A DNA stretch of 64,000 nt from Dysgonomonas sp. PF1-14 (GCF_029892965.1 NZ_JARXWN010000015.1:48564-112563); one strand, 5' to 3'. Positions 24,541 through 33,987 are shown, counted from the stretch's first letter. The notes: generated by a model not told the origin, from the letters alone. Translations and numbers: made by a program.

Positions 24541-27336
24541 TCAATGTGCTTCCAGCCAGTTCTTTCCTTTTCCGCAATCGGCTTTCAGCGGTACAACCAG
24601 CTTATAGGCGTTTTCCATTTCTTCCATCACAATTTTTTGCACCTGTGGTAATTCGCTTTCTATAACATTGAAGTTCAATTCGTCATGTACCTGCAATATC
24701 ATCTTCGATTTGATGTTTTCACGTTCGAAACGCTCGAAAATACGATTCATAGCCACTTTGATTATATCAGCGGCGCTTCCCTGTATGGGTGCATTTATTG
24801 CATTTCGCTCAGCATATCCGCGTACGGTCGTATTGCGGGAATTGATATCGGGCAGATAGCGTTTGCGTCCGAAAACAGTCTCCACATAATTCTTCTCACG
24901 AGCAACAGCGATGCTGTTGTCCATATATTCTTTCACTTTCGGATAAGTTTCGAAATAGCCGTCGATAAGTTCTTTGGCTTCTCCGCGCGGAATTGAAAGC
25001 CTTTCGGCCAATCCGAATACCGAAATACCGTATATAATACCGAAGTTAGCTGTCTTTGCCTTACGGCGCATATCGCCCGTAACTTCTTTTATCGGCAGTT
25101 TAAATATCTTGGCAGCAGTGGCAGCATGGATATCTTCCCCGCTGTTGAAAGCATCTACCATATTCGGGTCTTTGCTCAGATGTGCCATAATGCGCAACTC
25201 GATCTGCGAGTAGTCGGCTGAGAAGAATACACAGCCCTCATCGGCAATAAATGCTTTACGGATTTCTCGTCCCTGATCTTCGCGGATAGGAATGTTTTGC
25301 AAGTTAGGATTACTCGAACTTAGTCGTCCGGTAGCAGTCACCGTCTGATTATACGATGTATGCACCTTTTCATCGACAGGATTTACCAACAACGGCAGTG
25401 CATCTATATAGGTACTCAGCAGTTTTTTAAGTCCGCGATAGTCCAGAATCTGCCCTACAATAGGATGGGCTGTCTTCATGCTTTCCAGTGTTTCTTCACT
25501 GGTTACGTATTGCCCTGTTTTTGTCTTTTTAGGTTTATCTACAATTTTGAGTTTGTCGAAAAGCACTTCTCCTACCTGTTTAGCCGAATTGATATTAAAT
25601 TCCGATTCGGCTGCTTTGAATATTTCCTGCTCTATATTCTGTAACTGGAGCGTAAGCTTTTTTGAATATTCTGCCAAAGCATCCGTATCGAGGCGTACGC
25701 CGGTATATTCCATATCTGCCAGAACATATATCAATGGCAATTCTATTTCGTACAGCAGCTTCTCCAAACCTTGTTTTTCAATGGCTTTTTCGAGTATTGC
25801 TTTCAGTTTCAGAGTCACATCGGCATCTTCACAGGCATAATCTTTTATCTGCTCGGGGCGCAGGCTGCGCATATTCAACTGGTTTTTGCCTCTTGCTCCT
25901 ATCAGTTCGTCGATATGGATTGTCTTATAGTTGAGAAACGTTTCCGCCATATAATCCATATTGTGCCTCAACTCAGGATTGAGCAGGTAATGAGCAATCA
26001 TGGTATCGAAAAGCGGCCCTTTCACGTGGATGCCGTACTTTTTGAGGACAATAATATCATATTTCAAATTCTGTCCTACCTTTTGTATTTTCTCGTCTTC
26101 AAAAAACGAACGGAATTGTCCTGCTATTTGCTTTGCCTTTTCAAAATCGGCGGGTACTGCGACATAGTAGGCTTCGCCTTCCTTAAAGGCAAACGACATA
26201 CCTACCAGTTCGCTCGTAGTCGGATCTAGCCCTGTAGTTTCAGTATCGAAGCAGCAGGATTTTTCTTTTGCTATTTTTATCGCCAGATCTGCGATTTCAT
26301 CGTCTTTCTCTACCAGATGATAAGTGTGCGGTATATCTTTCAGTTCCTGCAAACTCGAATAATTCACTGTTTCATTCGCTTGATTTGCTACAGGCAAAAG
26401 TTCAGCGAACAAATCGCCTTGTATTGCTTCGTGGGTAGTGGTTATCCGCACCGGATTTGCCGGACTACCGTCTTTCTTGAGTACGCGGTTGATAAGTGTA
26501 CGGAACTCGAGTTCTTCGAACAATTCGGCTATTTTCTCAGCATTTATCTCCCTGCGCTTGTATTCGTCTTTTTTGAAATCGATAGGCACGTCTGTTTTTA
26601 TTGTAGCAAGAAATTTAGAGAAAATGATTTGCTCTTTATTTTCTTCAAGGCGCAGTTTCAGTGTGCCTTTTATATTTTTTGTATTTTCGAGTAGATTCTC
26701 AATACTGCCGTATTCTTCGAGTAATTTTTGTGCAGTCTTTGGCCCAACTCCGGGACAGCCGGGTATATTGTCGGAAGCATCGCCCATCAGCCCTAACAGG
26801 TCTATCATCTGTTCGGGAGACGACAGTTCGTATTTTTCCATTATGGCCTTTGCATCGAGCGTATCAAATCCGTTACCTGCAAATTTGGGTTTGTACATAA
26901 ATATATGATCGCTAGTGAGCTGCCCGTAATCCTTATCAGGAGTCATCATATATACATCGAATCCCTCTTTTTCAGCCTTTTTGGCGATAGTTCCGATCAC
27001 ATCGTCGGCCTCGTAGCGAAGCACTTCGAGTTCTTTGATATTGTATGCTGCTATTATCTCTTTAATAATGGGTACTGCAATACGGATATCTTCGGGCGTT
27101 TCCTGACGCTGTGCCTTATATTGCTCGTAAGCATCGTGACGGAAAGTTCCACCGGGCGGATCGAATGCTACGGCAATGTGCGTAGGATTTTCCTTTCGGA
27201 GCAACTCTTCGAGTGTATTCACAAATCCGAAAACAGCGGAAGTATTCAGCCCTTTGGAGTTGACTCTCGGACTTTTTATAAAGGCATAATATGAGCGGTA
27301 TATTAATGCGTATGCGTCTAACAGAAATAGTTTCAT
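24541..27336 (-). CDS. polA: DNA polymerase I
   Basis: PolA fills gaps and removes RNA primers in replication and repair. The 931-residue protein has three domains: a 5'-3' exonuclease (about 1-290, with DAYALIYRSYYAF, EADDVIG and LMGDASDNIPG), a 3'-5' exonuclease with an intact catalytic DTETTG (D364, E366), and a family A polymerase domain (about 560-931). The polymerase domain has SADYSQIELRIMAHLS (motif A), an O-helix RRKAKTANFGIIYG and QVHDELNF (motif C). The proofreading site is kept, unlike in some Gram-positives. The gene stands alone between the GT-C run and a secreted protein gene. Confidence 0.98.
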   Translation of the reverse strand: MKLFLLDAYALIYRSYYAFIKSPRVNSKGLNTSAVFGFVNTLEELLRKENPTHIAVAFDPPGGTFRHDAYEQYKAQRQETPEDIRIAVPIIKEIIAAYNIKELEVLRYEADDVIGTIAKKAEKEGFDVYMMTPDKDYGQLTSDHIFMYKPKFAGNGFDTLDAKAIMEKYELSSPEQMIDLLGLMGDASDNIPGCPGVGPKTAQKLLEEYGSIENLLENTKNIKGTLKLRLEENKEQIIFSKFLATIKTDVPIDFKKDEYKRREINAEKIAELFEELEFRTLINRVLKKDGSPANPVRITTTHEAIQGDLFAELLPVANQANETVNYSSLQELKDIPHTYHLVEKDDEIADLAIKIAKEKSCCFDTETTGLDPTTSELVGMSFAFKEGEAYYVAVPADFEKAKQIAGQFRSFFEDEKIQKVGQNLKYDIIVLKKYGIHVKGPLFDTMIAHYLLNPELRHNMDYMAETFLNYKTIHIDELIGARGKNQLNMRSLRPEQIKDYACEDADVTLKLKAILEKAIEKQGLEKLLYEIELPLIYVLADMEYTGVRLDTDALAEYSKKLTLQLQNIEQEIFKAAESEFNINSAKQVGEVLFDKLKIVDKPKKTKTGQYVTSEETLESMKTAHPIVGQILDYRGLKKLLSTYIDALPLLVNPVDEKVHTSYNQTVTATGRLSSSNPNLQNIPIREDQGREIRKAFIADEGCVFFSADYSQIELRIMAHLSKDPNMVDAFNSGEDIHAATAAKIFKLPIKEVTGDMRRKAKTANFGIIYGISVFGLAERLSIPRGEAKELIDGYFETYPKVKEYMDNSIAVAREKNYVETVFGRKRYLPDINSRNTTVRGYAERNAINAPIQGSAADIIKVAMNRIFERFERENIKSKMILQVHDELNFNVIESELPQVQKIVMEEMENAYKLVVPLKADCGKGKNWLEAH

Positions 27337-27461
27337 CGGGATAATTTTTATAAAAACTGTGGAAAGTTACGGAAAAAGGGGGGAATTACAAAGCGGAAAA
27401 ACAGACTATCATATCTTTTTCAACAATTAGTATAAGCCAATAAGTTGACCTTTATATATTT

Positions 27462-28496
27462 TCACTCCGTCACCTTCTTCCCCATAAAAAAAGCGCCATT
27501 GAGCTGATCTATAAACATCTCTATATTTTCCTTTTTGCCTCCTATCGGAATACCGAATCCTACAGCTCCGCCACCATGACGGCCACCGCCGCCCATACTC
27601 ACCCCCAGAGCAAAGCCGCTACCGGCAACCTTGCGGCTGATGACAAATCGCCAGTCTGAGTCTTTCAGGTATGCTTTGTGAAAACTCCCACTATAAGCAA
27701 TGTAAGGGATACCATCCACAACAACCGCATATACGTCTTTAGCCTTCACTTTCTTTTCCTTACCGGAGTTTTCGGGATCGGGTATTTTCACCTCTTTCAG
27801 GTCGTCACCATCTGCTTTAGTTACTGTAATAGGTGAAGAATTATCGGGAGTAAGCGATTTCAGCGATTTGTAATTATTATAGATTCCATCGGGAATATTC
27901 AGTTCGGTATAGAACGGAATACTGTTCCTTTCATACATATCTATATCCATCACCTGCTGCATGTCCAGTGCCTGTTCGTCTTCAAAGACATCATATGGCA
28001 GATTGTCTGTAATAAAAGAGACAATGGCATCGCCTGTAATAGTCCTGATCTTTCCGGCACTGCCATCAAGCAGGGTAGTATCCAGCGTATTGAGGAAATA
28101 GTATTTGTCGCCATCCATCTTATACAGCGTCATACGCAGGTGTCCCATGTTTTTCCCTTTTGTTTCCTTTGTGCCTTGTTCGAAAAACAAAACGCGCATC
28201 TGCACAGCCAGTGTTTTTGCATCTTCGGATGGAGACATCAGATTTACAATAGGTTTAAGCTGTTCTGCTATTGGCTCTTTTGCTGTAACCATCTGCAATC
28301 CATTCCAGATATCAACATACAATATTCCCATATCATCGGGGTTGGGGCGTGACTCTATATATTGCAGATTGCGATATTTACTGTCTGCTATCTCTCCATC
28401 GGGTATAGTAATCTTCAGGTCACTGTTTTTCTGGGCGTACGACCACCCGATAGACCATATTATAAGCACTGGAAAAATGAATAATCTCTTTCTCAT
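27462..28496 (-). CDS. Secreted protein of unknown function with Gly-rich segment
   Basis: The 344-residue protein has a signal peptide (MRKRLFIFPVLIIWSIGWSYAQ). No domain was recognised. The mature part includes a charged region (KIPDPENSGKEKKVKAKDVYAVVVDG) and, near residue 300, a glycine-rich stretch (GVSMGGGGRHGGGAVGFG) that may be a flexible loop or a membrane-interacting segment. The neighbours polA (125 nt downstream) and the divergent polyprenyl synthase give no functional hint. Confidence 0.7.
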   Translation of the reverse strand: MRKRLFIFPVLIIWSIGWSYAQKNSDLKITIPDGEIADSKYRNLQYIESRPNPDDMGILYVDIWNGLQMVTAKEPIAEQLKPIVNLMSPSEDAKTLAVQMRVLFFEQGTKETKGKNMGHLRMTLYKMDGDKYYFLNTLDTTLLDGSAGKIRTITGDAIVSFITDNLPYDVFEDEQALDMQQVMDIDMYERNSIPFYTELNIPDGIYNNYKSLKSLTPDNSSPITVTKADGDDLKEVKIPDPENSGKEKKVKAKDVYAVVVDGIPYIAYSGSFHKAYLKDSDWRFVISRKVAGSGFALGVSMGGGGRHGGGAVGFGIPIGGKKENIEMFIDQLNGAFFMGKKVTE

Positions 28497-28613
28497 AAAT
28501 CTAAAGTTCTTTATATGATTGATGCTAATGTTAAAAAATACAATAAAAGTATTTTACTTTACGTATATACATTCAAATATATAAATAAATAACGCTAAAA
28601 GCCGAATTATTCT

Positions 28614-28621
28614 TAAATTTG
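28614..28621 (+). promoter_or_regulatory. -7 promoter element for the polyprenyl synthase gene
   Basis: TAAATTTG matches TAnnTTTG and ends 20 nt before the ATG at 28642. Confidence 0.6.
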
Positions 28622-28641
28622 CATTTCAACAAAAAAATGAT

Positions 28642-29613
28642 ATGGACAAGAAGCTGTTAATAGCTAAACCTGTAGCGGAAGAACTTAAGATTTTTAACTC
28701 CTATTACAAGGATTCGATTTTTTGTAATAATGCAAGGATTCAGGAGATAATAGATTATATTATGAAATCGGATGGGAAACGCATCCGCCCTACCTTGTTG
28801 TTACTAGCAGCTAAGGCCTGTGGAGAAATAAATAATGTAACCTACAATGCCGCTATCACGGTAGAACTGTTACATACAGCCTCCCTTATTCACGACGATG
28901 TAGTGGACGAATCGAAGATAAGAAGGGGGATGGCTTCTATAAATGCCATTTATGACAATAAGATGGCTGTACTTGCAGGCGATTACTTCCTGTCGACAGC
29001 TCTCATAAAAAGCGTATTGACCGGAAACATGGAGATTATCTCCAATATATCGGACTTAGGTCGCGACCTTGCCGAAGGTGAACTGAACCAACTCTCGCTT
29101 GTAAAAGAACTTATTCTCGATGAAGAGGAGTATTTTGAGGTGATAAAGAAGAAAACCGCTTCGCTCATGTCAGTCTGTATGCGTGTAGGTGCTATGTCGG
29201 TAGATGCTGTGCCGGAAGTGGTTGAAAAATTCACAAAACTAGGCGAGCTGCTCGGTCTTTGCTTCCAACTGAGAGACGATATATTTGACTATTTCACCAA
29301 TGCTATAGGCAAACCTACTGGTAACGATATCCGCGAAGGAAAGGTGACTTTACCACTACTTTATGCTATACGGAATGCTCCCGAAAATGAACGTACCGAA
29401 CTGCTGACAATCATCAATTCTTATAACTATACGGACGAAAATATACAGAAGCTGATCAGCTATGCCAAAGAGCATGGTGGAATAGAATATGCTTACCGTA
29501 AAATAGAAGAAATAAAATTGCAGGCGGAAGCGCTGATAGCCGAAGTGTCAAATACTGAGGTACGCGAAGCGTTGGAGGCTACGGTCGATTACATTGTAGA
29601 GAGAGCATATTAG
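28642..29613 (+). CDS. Polyprenyl diphosphate synthase (octaprenyl type)
   Basis: This trans-prenyltransferase extends farnesyl diphosphate with isopentenyl diphosphate, most likely to make the side chain of menaquinone. The 323-residue protein has both aspartate-rich motifs: HDDVVDE (D85, D86, D89) and RDDIFDYF near residue 214. It also has the upstream GKRIRPTLLLL. These define the IspB/polyprenyl synthetase family; exact chain length cannot be predicted safely. A lipoprotein gene begins one base after its stop and is likely co-transcribed. Confidence 0.93.
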   Translation: MDKKLLIAKPVAEELKIFNSYYKDSIFCNNARIQEIIDYIMKSDGKRIRPTLLLLAAKACGEINNVTYNAAITVELLHTASLIHDDVVDESKIRRGMASINAIYDNKMAVLAGDYFLSTALIKSVLTGNMEIISNISDLGRDLAEGELNQLSLVKELILDEEEYFEVIKKKTASLMSVCMRVGAMSVDAVPEVVEKFTKLGELLGLCFQLRDDIFDYFTNAIGKPTGNDIREGKVTLPLLYAIRNAPENERTELLTIINSYNYTDENIQKLISYAKEHGGIEYAYRKIEEIKLQAEALIAEVSNTEVREALEATVDYIVERAY

Positions 29614-29614
29614 T

Positions 29615-30052
29615 ATGATAAAGAAAGTGTTATTGACGATAATATGTTCCGCTTCGGTTCTTCTGTTCTTAAGTTGTGGTAATCGTCAAGAAAACAGGGA
29701 TATAGAAAAACACTTATCCCGAATAAATACCAATGCTTCATTCACGTTAGATACGATCAATACAGCCTCATGGGATTCCGTTTATGTCCTTTCTCCTTAT
29801 ATGATACCCGAATATCAGGACTTTAATATAACTATGACAGACGAAACCGATGCGGATATCAGCAATTCCATAGGAAATTCAGACCATATTTGTATTCTTT
29901 TATTCACAAAGAATAATACGCTCGTTAACTATGCTACAATAAAACGAGAGATTGCCGATTTCCATTCTTTAAAGAAATATTCTTCGAAACAACGGTATAG
30001 AATAAACTCAAGAAGAGAAGTATATATTGATAGCTTACAACAAGTTTATTAA
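29615..30052 (+). CDS. Putative small lipoprotein (145 aa)
   Basis: The product begins MIKKVLLTIICSASVLLFLSCGN, a lipoprotein signal with lipobox FLSC. The mature 120 residues contain no recognised domain. It starts one base after the polyprenyl synthase stop, so translation is coupled. It converges with the DUF4251 gene, leaving only seven bases between them, and no terminator hairpin is evident there. Confidence 0.7.
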   Translation: MIKKVLLTIICSASVLLFLSCGNRQENRDIEKHLSRINTNASFTLDTINTASWDSVYVLSPYMIPEYQDFNITMTDETDADISNSIGNSDHICILLFTKNNTLVNYATIKREIADFHSLKKYSSKQRYRINSRREVYIDSLQQVY

Positions 30053-30059
30053 CAATCAA

Positions 30060-30599
30060 CTATAACGCCCTGCCTTTATATACGTTCGAGTCTTCCTCAC
30101 TGTACATATTACCCGAAAAGCTTATCCGTCCGCTATTGAAAGTAGAATTTACTTCAGCATTGCACCTGTTGCTACCATTTGGTATCCATATCCTTACCTC
30201 TGCCGATACGGCAGCTCCCTGCACAAACATACTGTAAGTTATATTCCCCTTTTTATCAGTATTTACCTTTATATTCGATACCATACCATCTACTGTAACG
30301 CCACCTATGCCGTTAGGCCCTGCATAGGGCGAATTGAAGGCCATCTGTATAGTAGCATGATCGCCATGTACGGAAATAAAATTCGTATTTGCATTTACAT
30401 AGGTAAAACGCCCGTATTTGAAAGTAATACGATCGGCTTCGAGTACAAACTCACGATCGTTAAGGGCTTGTACAGCCTTATCGTGCCACATCTTTTCTTC
30501 GGCTTGTTTTGCCTGCTGCACCAATGGATCTTTCGCTTTACAACCACTCAATAATAAAATTATTGCGATAAATGAGAATACATACGTTTTCATATCCAT
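30060..30599 (-). CDS. DUF4251-family lipoprotein
   Basis: The 179-residue protein has a lipoprotein signal (FIAIILLLSGCKAKD, Cys about residue 20). The conserved core is ALNDREFVLEADRITFKYGRFTYVNANTNFISVHGDHATIQMAFNSPYAGPNGIGGVTVDGMVSN, typical of DUF4251, a Bacteroidota-specific periplasmic family of unknown role. Either ATG 30599 (MDMKTY) or ATG 30593 (MKTY) may start it. It is convergent with the preceding small lipoprotein. Confidence 0.85.
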   Translation of the reverse strand: MDMKTYVFSFIAIILLLSGCKAKDPLVQQAKQAEEKMWHDKAVQALNDREFVLEADRITFKYGRFTYVNANTNFISVHGDHATIQMAFNSPYAGPNGIGGVTVDGMVSNIKVNTDKKGNITYSMFVQGAAVSAEVRIWIPNGSNRCNAEVNSTFNSGRISFSGNMYSEEDSNVYKGRAL

Positions 30600-30731
30600 C
30601 TTGTTTTTTAGAACTATAACAACCTGTGATATAAAAGGTTTAACAGATGAAGCTAAAAAACTGCAAATGAGAATTATAGTGTTACTGTAGACAGTAGCAG
30701 CACATTGTAAAAAGAGAAAGGATGGGATCTA

Positions 30732-31562
30732 TTAAACTAGCGAAATCAACATCAGATATACAAATACTGCCGGAATGGCTAGTATAGTACTGTCGAAGCG
30801 GTCGAGAATACCTCCATGTCCCGGTATCATACCACCGGAGTCTTTTACCCCCAATGTACGTTTAATAAGCGACTCGAAGAGGTCGCCCCATGTACCGAAA
30901 GCCACAGTTACCGCAGCAAAACCAAGCCATGCGGGAACAGACAAGTTAGGATAGAAATGAGCAAATATAAGGGATGAAGCAATGGCTACAGTAGCTCCTC
31001 CGGCAAATCCTTCCCACGATTTCTTGGGAGATATGCGTTCAAACATACGGTGCTTACCAAAGGCCATACCTGTGAGGTAGGCAAAGGAATCGTTCACCCA
31101 AATAAAGACCAGCAGGGCAAGAATATACACATAGTGATAGCTTCCCGGTTCATAAGCAAATACCAGATAATTGGTTAGCGCCATCGGGCCGGCAATATAT
31201 ACCTGTCCTAAGAGAGAATAAGACAGTGATTGTATCGGGTTAGGGCGCTTCATATACAACTCGCTGATAAATAACACTATCAGATAGATGATATATGGAA
31301 CGAACGCAATGACCGACGGGGTATGCACACAATAATAGAAACCACCCAAGAACAGGAAAAACCCGCCTAATATATTCAAAGGACGTATTACAGGTACTTT
31401 CGCATCTTTCTCCATCAGCCCGTAAAACTCGTACAGGCACAGAGCGGTAATAACTGAGAATATGATCAGGAAAGTATATTCATTAACGAGGATGCCTCCG
31501 AGCAACAAGCCTACAAATACGGCTCCGGCCAGAATACGGACTGCGATATTAGGTAATTTCAA
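30732..31562 (-). CDS. cdsA: Phosphatidate cytidylyltransferase, TTG start
   Basis: CdsA makes CDP-diacylglycerol from phosphatidic acid and CTP in the inner membrane. The 276-residue protein has about eight helices and the family signature SPKKSWEGFAGG with the C-terminal PGHGGILDRFDS. The frame opens at a TTG (codon 31560-31562); the nearest upstream in-frame stop is five codons away and the next internal Met is at about residue 50, beyond conserved sequence, so TTG is the most likely start. That stop comes from the TTA flanking a MITE-like element 15 bp upstream. CdsA is commonly next to ftsH in this phylum; here another gene separates them. Confidence 0.93.
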   Translation of the reverse strand: MKLPNIAVRILAGAVFVGLLLGGILVNEYTFLIIFSVITALCLYEFYGLMEKDAKVPVIRPLNILGGFFLFLGGFYYCVHTPSVIAFVPYIIYLIVLFISELYMKRPNPIQSLSYSLLGQVYIAGPMALTNYLVFAYEPGSYHYVYILALLVFIWVNDSFAYLTGMAFGKHRMFERISPKKSWEGFAGGATVAIASSLIFAHFYPNLSVPAWLGFAAVTVAFGTWGDLFESLIKRTLGVKDSGGMIPGHGGILDRFDSTILAIPAVFVYLMLISLV

Positions 31563-31577
31563 TGTGATCAGGTTTTA

Positions 31578-31653
31578 GAGTCTGTTTAAATTTTATAGCA
31601 AACTATTTATTGAGCCTATAATAAAAAATTTTCGCTAAAATTTAAACAGGCTC
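31578..31653. repeat. 76-bp MITE-like inverted-repeat element before cdsA
   Basis: The left end GAGTCTGTTTAAATTTTA (31578-31595) and the reverse complement of the right end GAGCCTGTTTAAATTTTA differ at one base. The trinucleotide TTA occurs directly on both sides (31575-31577 and 31654-31656), which fits a 3-bp TNA target duplication of the IS5 group; that link is an inference. The interior is AT-rich and non-coding. It could also act as a hairpin in RNA. Confidence 0.6.
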
Positions 31654-31707
31654 TTAGTTCTATGGGCAAAAATACTAAAAATCATTATACAACGTGTTGT
31701 ATCCGAC

Positions 31708-31740
31708 AAAAAAAGAGGCGATTCGCGAGAATCACCTCTT
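31708..31740 (-). terminator. Rho-independent terminator of the 638-aa secreted protein gene
   Basis: On the minus strand, arms AAGAGG-GATTC with one internal mismatch (31713-31724 paired to 31729-31740) around a 4-nt loop are followed by a run of T (31708-31714 read on the minus strand). Confidence 0.85.
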
Positions 31741-31758
31741 ATGAAAATAATCGATGCT

Positions 31759-33675
31759 TTATTTCGGAGTATTTATTCCATTAAACTGTGCCTGCTTAAC
31801 AGCCCAAGCCATGATATTACCAAATAATCTGCCATTTTCCACATCTCCACCTGACCAGTTTGTACGGGTTGTCGGGCGGAAAGTATCATCAAAAGCTAAA
31901 GGATAAGATGTCGCAGAAATAGTTCCACTACGCGATCCTGTATTTCCATTATAATTAGCAAACACCCCGCCTTCTCCTATCCAGAACAGATTGAAGTATT
32001 TATGCTTGAACATAAAAGGGTTTCCATCAGGGTCTCTGCTATATACGATGAGGTCTTCTTCGGGCATCCCGGCTATACTGATTGCTCCTCTGGTATCATT
32101 CCCCCAGAAGAGTCCTCTGATATCACCAAACGGGCCATTAAGTATTTCATCATCCATGAAGCCTATCTGATATCTTGATTCATCCTGCAAACTACTTGCC
32201 GAAACAGAAATACCCGGATATAAGGCCTCGACAAAGGCCTCCATCATATAACTTCTTTCCAGTGCCAATATAAGTACCCCTCCTGCTTTCAGGTAGTCTA
32301 CCATATAGCCGGCGATTGTAGCCCTGTTCCCAGATGAAATAGCTAAGTCGAAACCGACCAGAACAATTTCCGGCTTGGAGTCGAACATCGCTTTTACCTG
32401 AGTAGGACTATAGGCAGAAGTACCGTCTAAAGTTTTATGATTGAATGTTTGAGTTTCAGAATGCCTGACTATATTTACTGTGCTGGTTTCATCCGTGCCG
32501 AAATTTATTTTGGCATCAGCTATTTTCCCACTTCCCTGTCCCGGTTGCATAATATAGCCGGCGGAATTTTCATAATATCCCCATCCGTATGTTACCTTGG
32601 TAGCCAATGATATTGTTACTGTAGCCTTGCAGGTTTCAGCAGTCTGCACACTGTTAGATGAGATAGTAAACACTTTGTTGTCGTAACTGTTTGGTGTACC
32701 ATATCCTTGCAGGGATATAGTTTGCGGACTTGTATCAGCAAGCGTGCCCTGCCCCTTAAAGTATATGCCATCTATAGTGTTGGTTTCTATAATATAGGTT
32801 GCTCCGGCAGCAGCTGGATCAACATCTAATGTCACTTCTATGAAATTATCTTCGTCAAGTTCTTTATCCAGTTGGTACACGCCTTTCACTTCAGTTTTGT
32901 TACAAAGCATTGAGTAAATTGGTTTTTTCGAAGAGTCTTCTATTACGACATACAGAGGGGCACAGGCATCCAATGCTTTCTCGTTGAAGGTGATTTTAAT
33001 GGGATCTCCGCTTTCTCCGGTAGGAGTAAAATTAATAGGAGTACCTGCCCCGGGGACAATAAGGGTATAATCTCCTGTTGCCATGAAAACCCCGGTAAAG
33101 GCAAAATAATATCCGTTTTCGGGATCGGGCATAGCCGTAATAGTATAAGCTCCCGCCTTTGTTACGGTCAGTTCAATACTCATGTAATTAGAACTGTTCA
33201 AAGGGACATCGTTCTGATATTGCCCCATAAATTTTAGTGTACTGCAATCATTTATTTCGGCTATTGCATTACCCATCTTGTTTTGCAAACAGTTCCATTC
33301 CTCACCGTCCCACTGGTTGAGACCTATACAGAGTTCTTCATCATCGTCTTCCACAAGGTTATATACAATAAGTCCTGTGTGAAGAAGCTTAGCATCGTTA
33401 TATTCCTGTGCATTTGCGTCTATTTCGTCTTGTGTAACAAAAGGGAGAAGTTCTTTTTTCTTCACCAATTCTACACGCGGCAACAATAGCCCGCCTTTGT
33501 CAGCTGTAGCGACATCCAGATCTCCTGTCCTGTCAATAGTTTTGTCTTTGATTTGTAAAGTTGCATATTGCTCGGGGGGCTCGTTTTGTCCAACCGTCAC
33601 TTGTGAGTTAAGATTTTGTATATTCCCGACCGATAAGATAATCAGGAAAAATACCAGAATTTGTGTTGTCTTCAT
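31759..33675 (-). CDS. Large secreted multidomain protein with class I GATase-like C-terminus
   Basis: The 638-residue protein starts MKTTQILVFFLIILSVGNIQNLNSQ, a signal peptide; a longer frame to 33756 is open but less likely. The first 140 residues (YATLQIKDK, GGLLLPRVELV, HTGLIVYNL) form a module seen at the start of many Bacteroidota surface proteins. Two Ig-like beta modules follow. The last 220 residues (PEIVLVGFDLAI, DYLKAGGVLILAL) look like a class I glutamine-amidotransferase/ThuA-type fold, without an obvious catalytic Cys. No sorting signal was recognised. It has its own terminator and sits between ftsH and cdsA. Confidence 0.65.
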   Translation of the reverse strand: MKTTQILVFFLIILSVGNIQNLNSQVTVGQNEPPEQYATLQIKDKTIDRTGDLDVATADKGGLLLPRVELVKKKELLPFVTQDEIDANAQEYNDAKLLHTGLIVYNLVEDDDEELCIGLNQWDGEEWNCLQNKMGNAIAEINDCSTLKFMGQYQNDVPLNSSNYMSIELTVTKAGAYTITAMPDPENGYYFAFTGVFMATGDYTLIVPGAGTPINFTPTGESGDPIKITFNEKALDACAPLYVVIEDSSKKPIYSMLCNKTEVKGVYQLDKELDEDNFIEVTLDVDPAAAGATYIIETNTIDGIYFKGQGTLADTSPQTISLQGYGTPNSYDNKVFTISSNSVQTAETCKATVTISLATKVTYGWGYYENSAGYIMQPGQGSGKIADAKINFGTDETSTVNIVRHSETQTFNHKTLDGTSAYSPTQVKAMFDSKPEIVLVGFDLAISSGNRATIAGYMVDYLKAGGVLILALERSYMMEAFVEALYPGISVSASSLQDESRYQIGFMDDEILNGPFGDIRGLFWGNDTRGAISIAGMPEEDLIVYSRDPDGNPFMFKHKYFNLFWIGEGGVFANYNGNTGSRSGTISATSYPLAFDDTFRPTTRTNWSGGDVENGRLFGNIMAWAVKQAQFNGINTPK

Positions 33676-33850
33676 TTTTTTACTTGAGTTTTTAGTTTGA
33701 CTTATCAGATAATAAAAGCCCTTCCCTAAATAAAGTTCACCTACTTTCTTGGGCAAAAAGTATCAGCAAACAAAATCAAGCGTACTATTATTTGTCATAA
33801 TCATAGTCTTAGTCTTAGGATAAGACTTAGAATATATTGGGCTTTCGTGA

Positions 33851-33858
33851 CAAAACTA
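33851..33858 (-). promoter_or_regulatory. Possible -7 promoter for the secreted protein gene
   Basis: CAAAACTA reads TAGTTTTG on the minus strand. It lies about 175 nt before the ATG at 33675, so the mRNA would have a long leader. A 7-bp inverted repeat AGTCTTA/TAAGACT (33811-33827) lies in that leader. Confidence 0.4.
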
Positions 33859-33921
33859 AGTATTTTTTTATGTAATGCAAAAACATATATCTATTATTTA
33901 TCATAAAGATGTAATATCTAT

Positions 33922-33974
33922 TAAACAATTACCCCTAAATGTGTATATTACAGACATTTAGGGGTAATTGTTTA
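33922..33974 (-). terminator. Perfect 21-bp hairpin downstream of ftsH
   Basis: Arms 33922-33942 and 33954-33974 are exact reverse complements, with an 11-nt loop. It begins 13 bases after the ftsH stop. It most likely ends or protects the ftsH transcript, but no T-run follows. Confidence 0.6.
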
Positions 33975-33987
33975 GTGGGATAAATCC

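Noticed and set aside
30683..30696. TACTGT-AG-ACAGTA palindrome downstream of cdsA
   Set aside because: Six-bp stem without T-run; too weak to call a terminator or operator.
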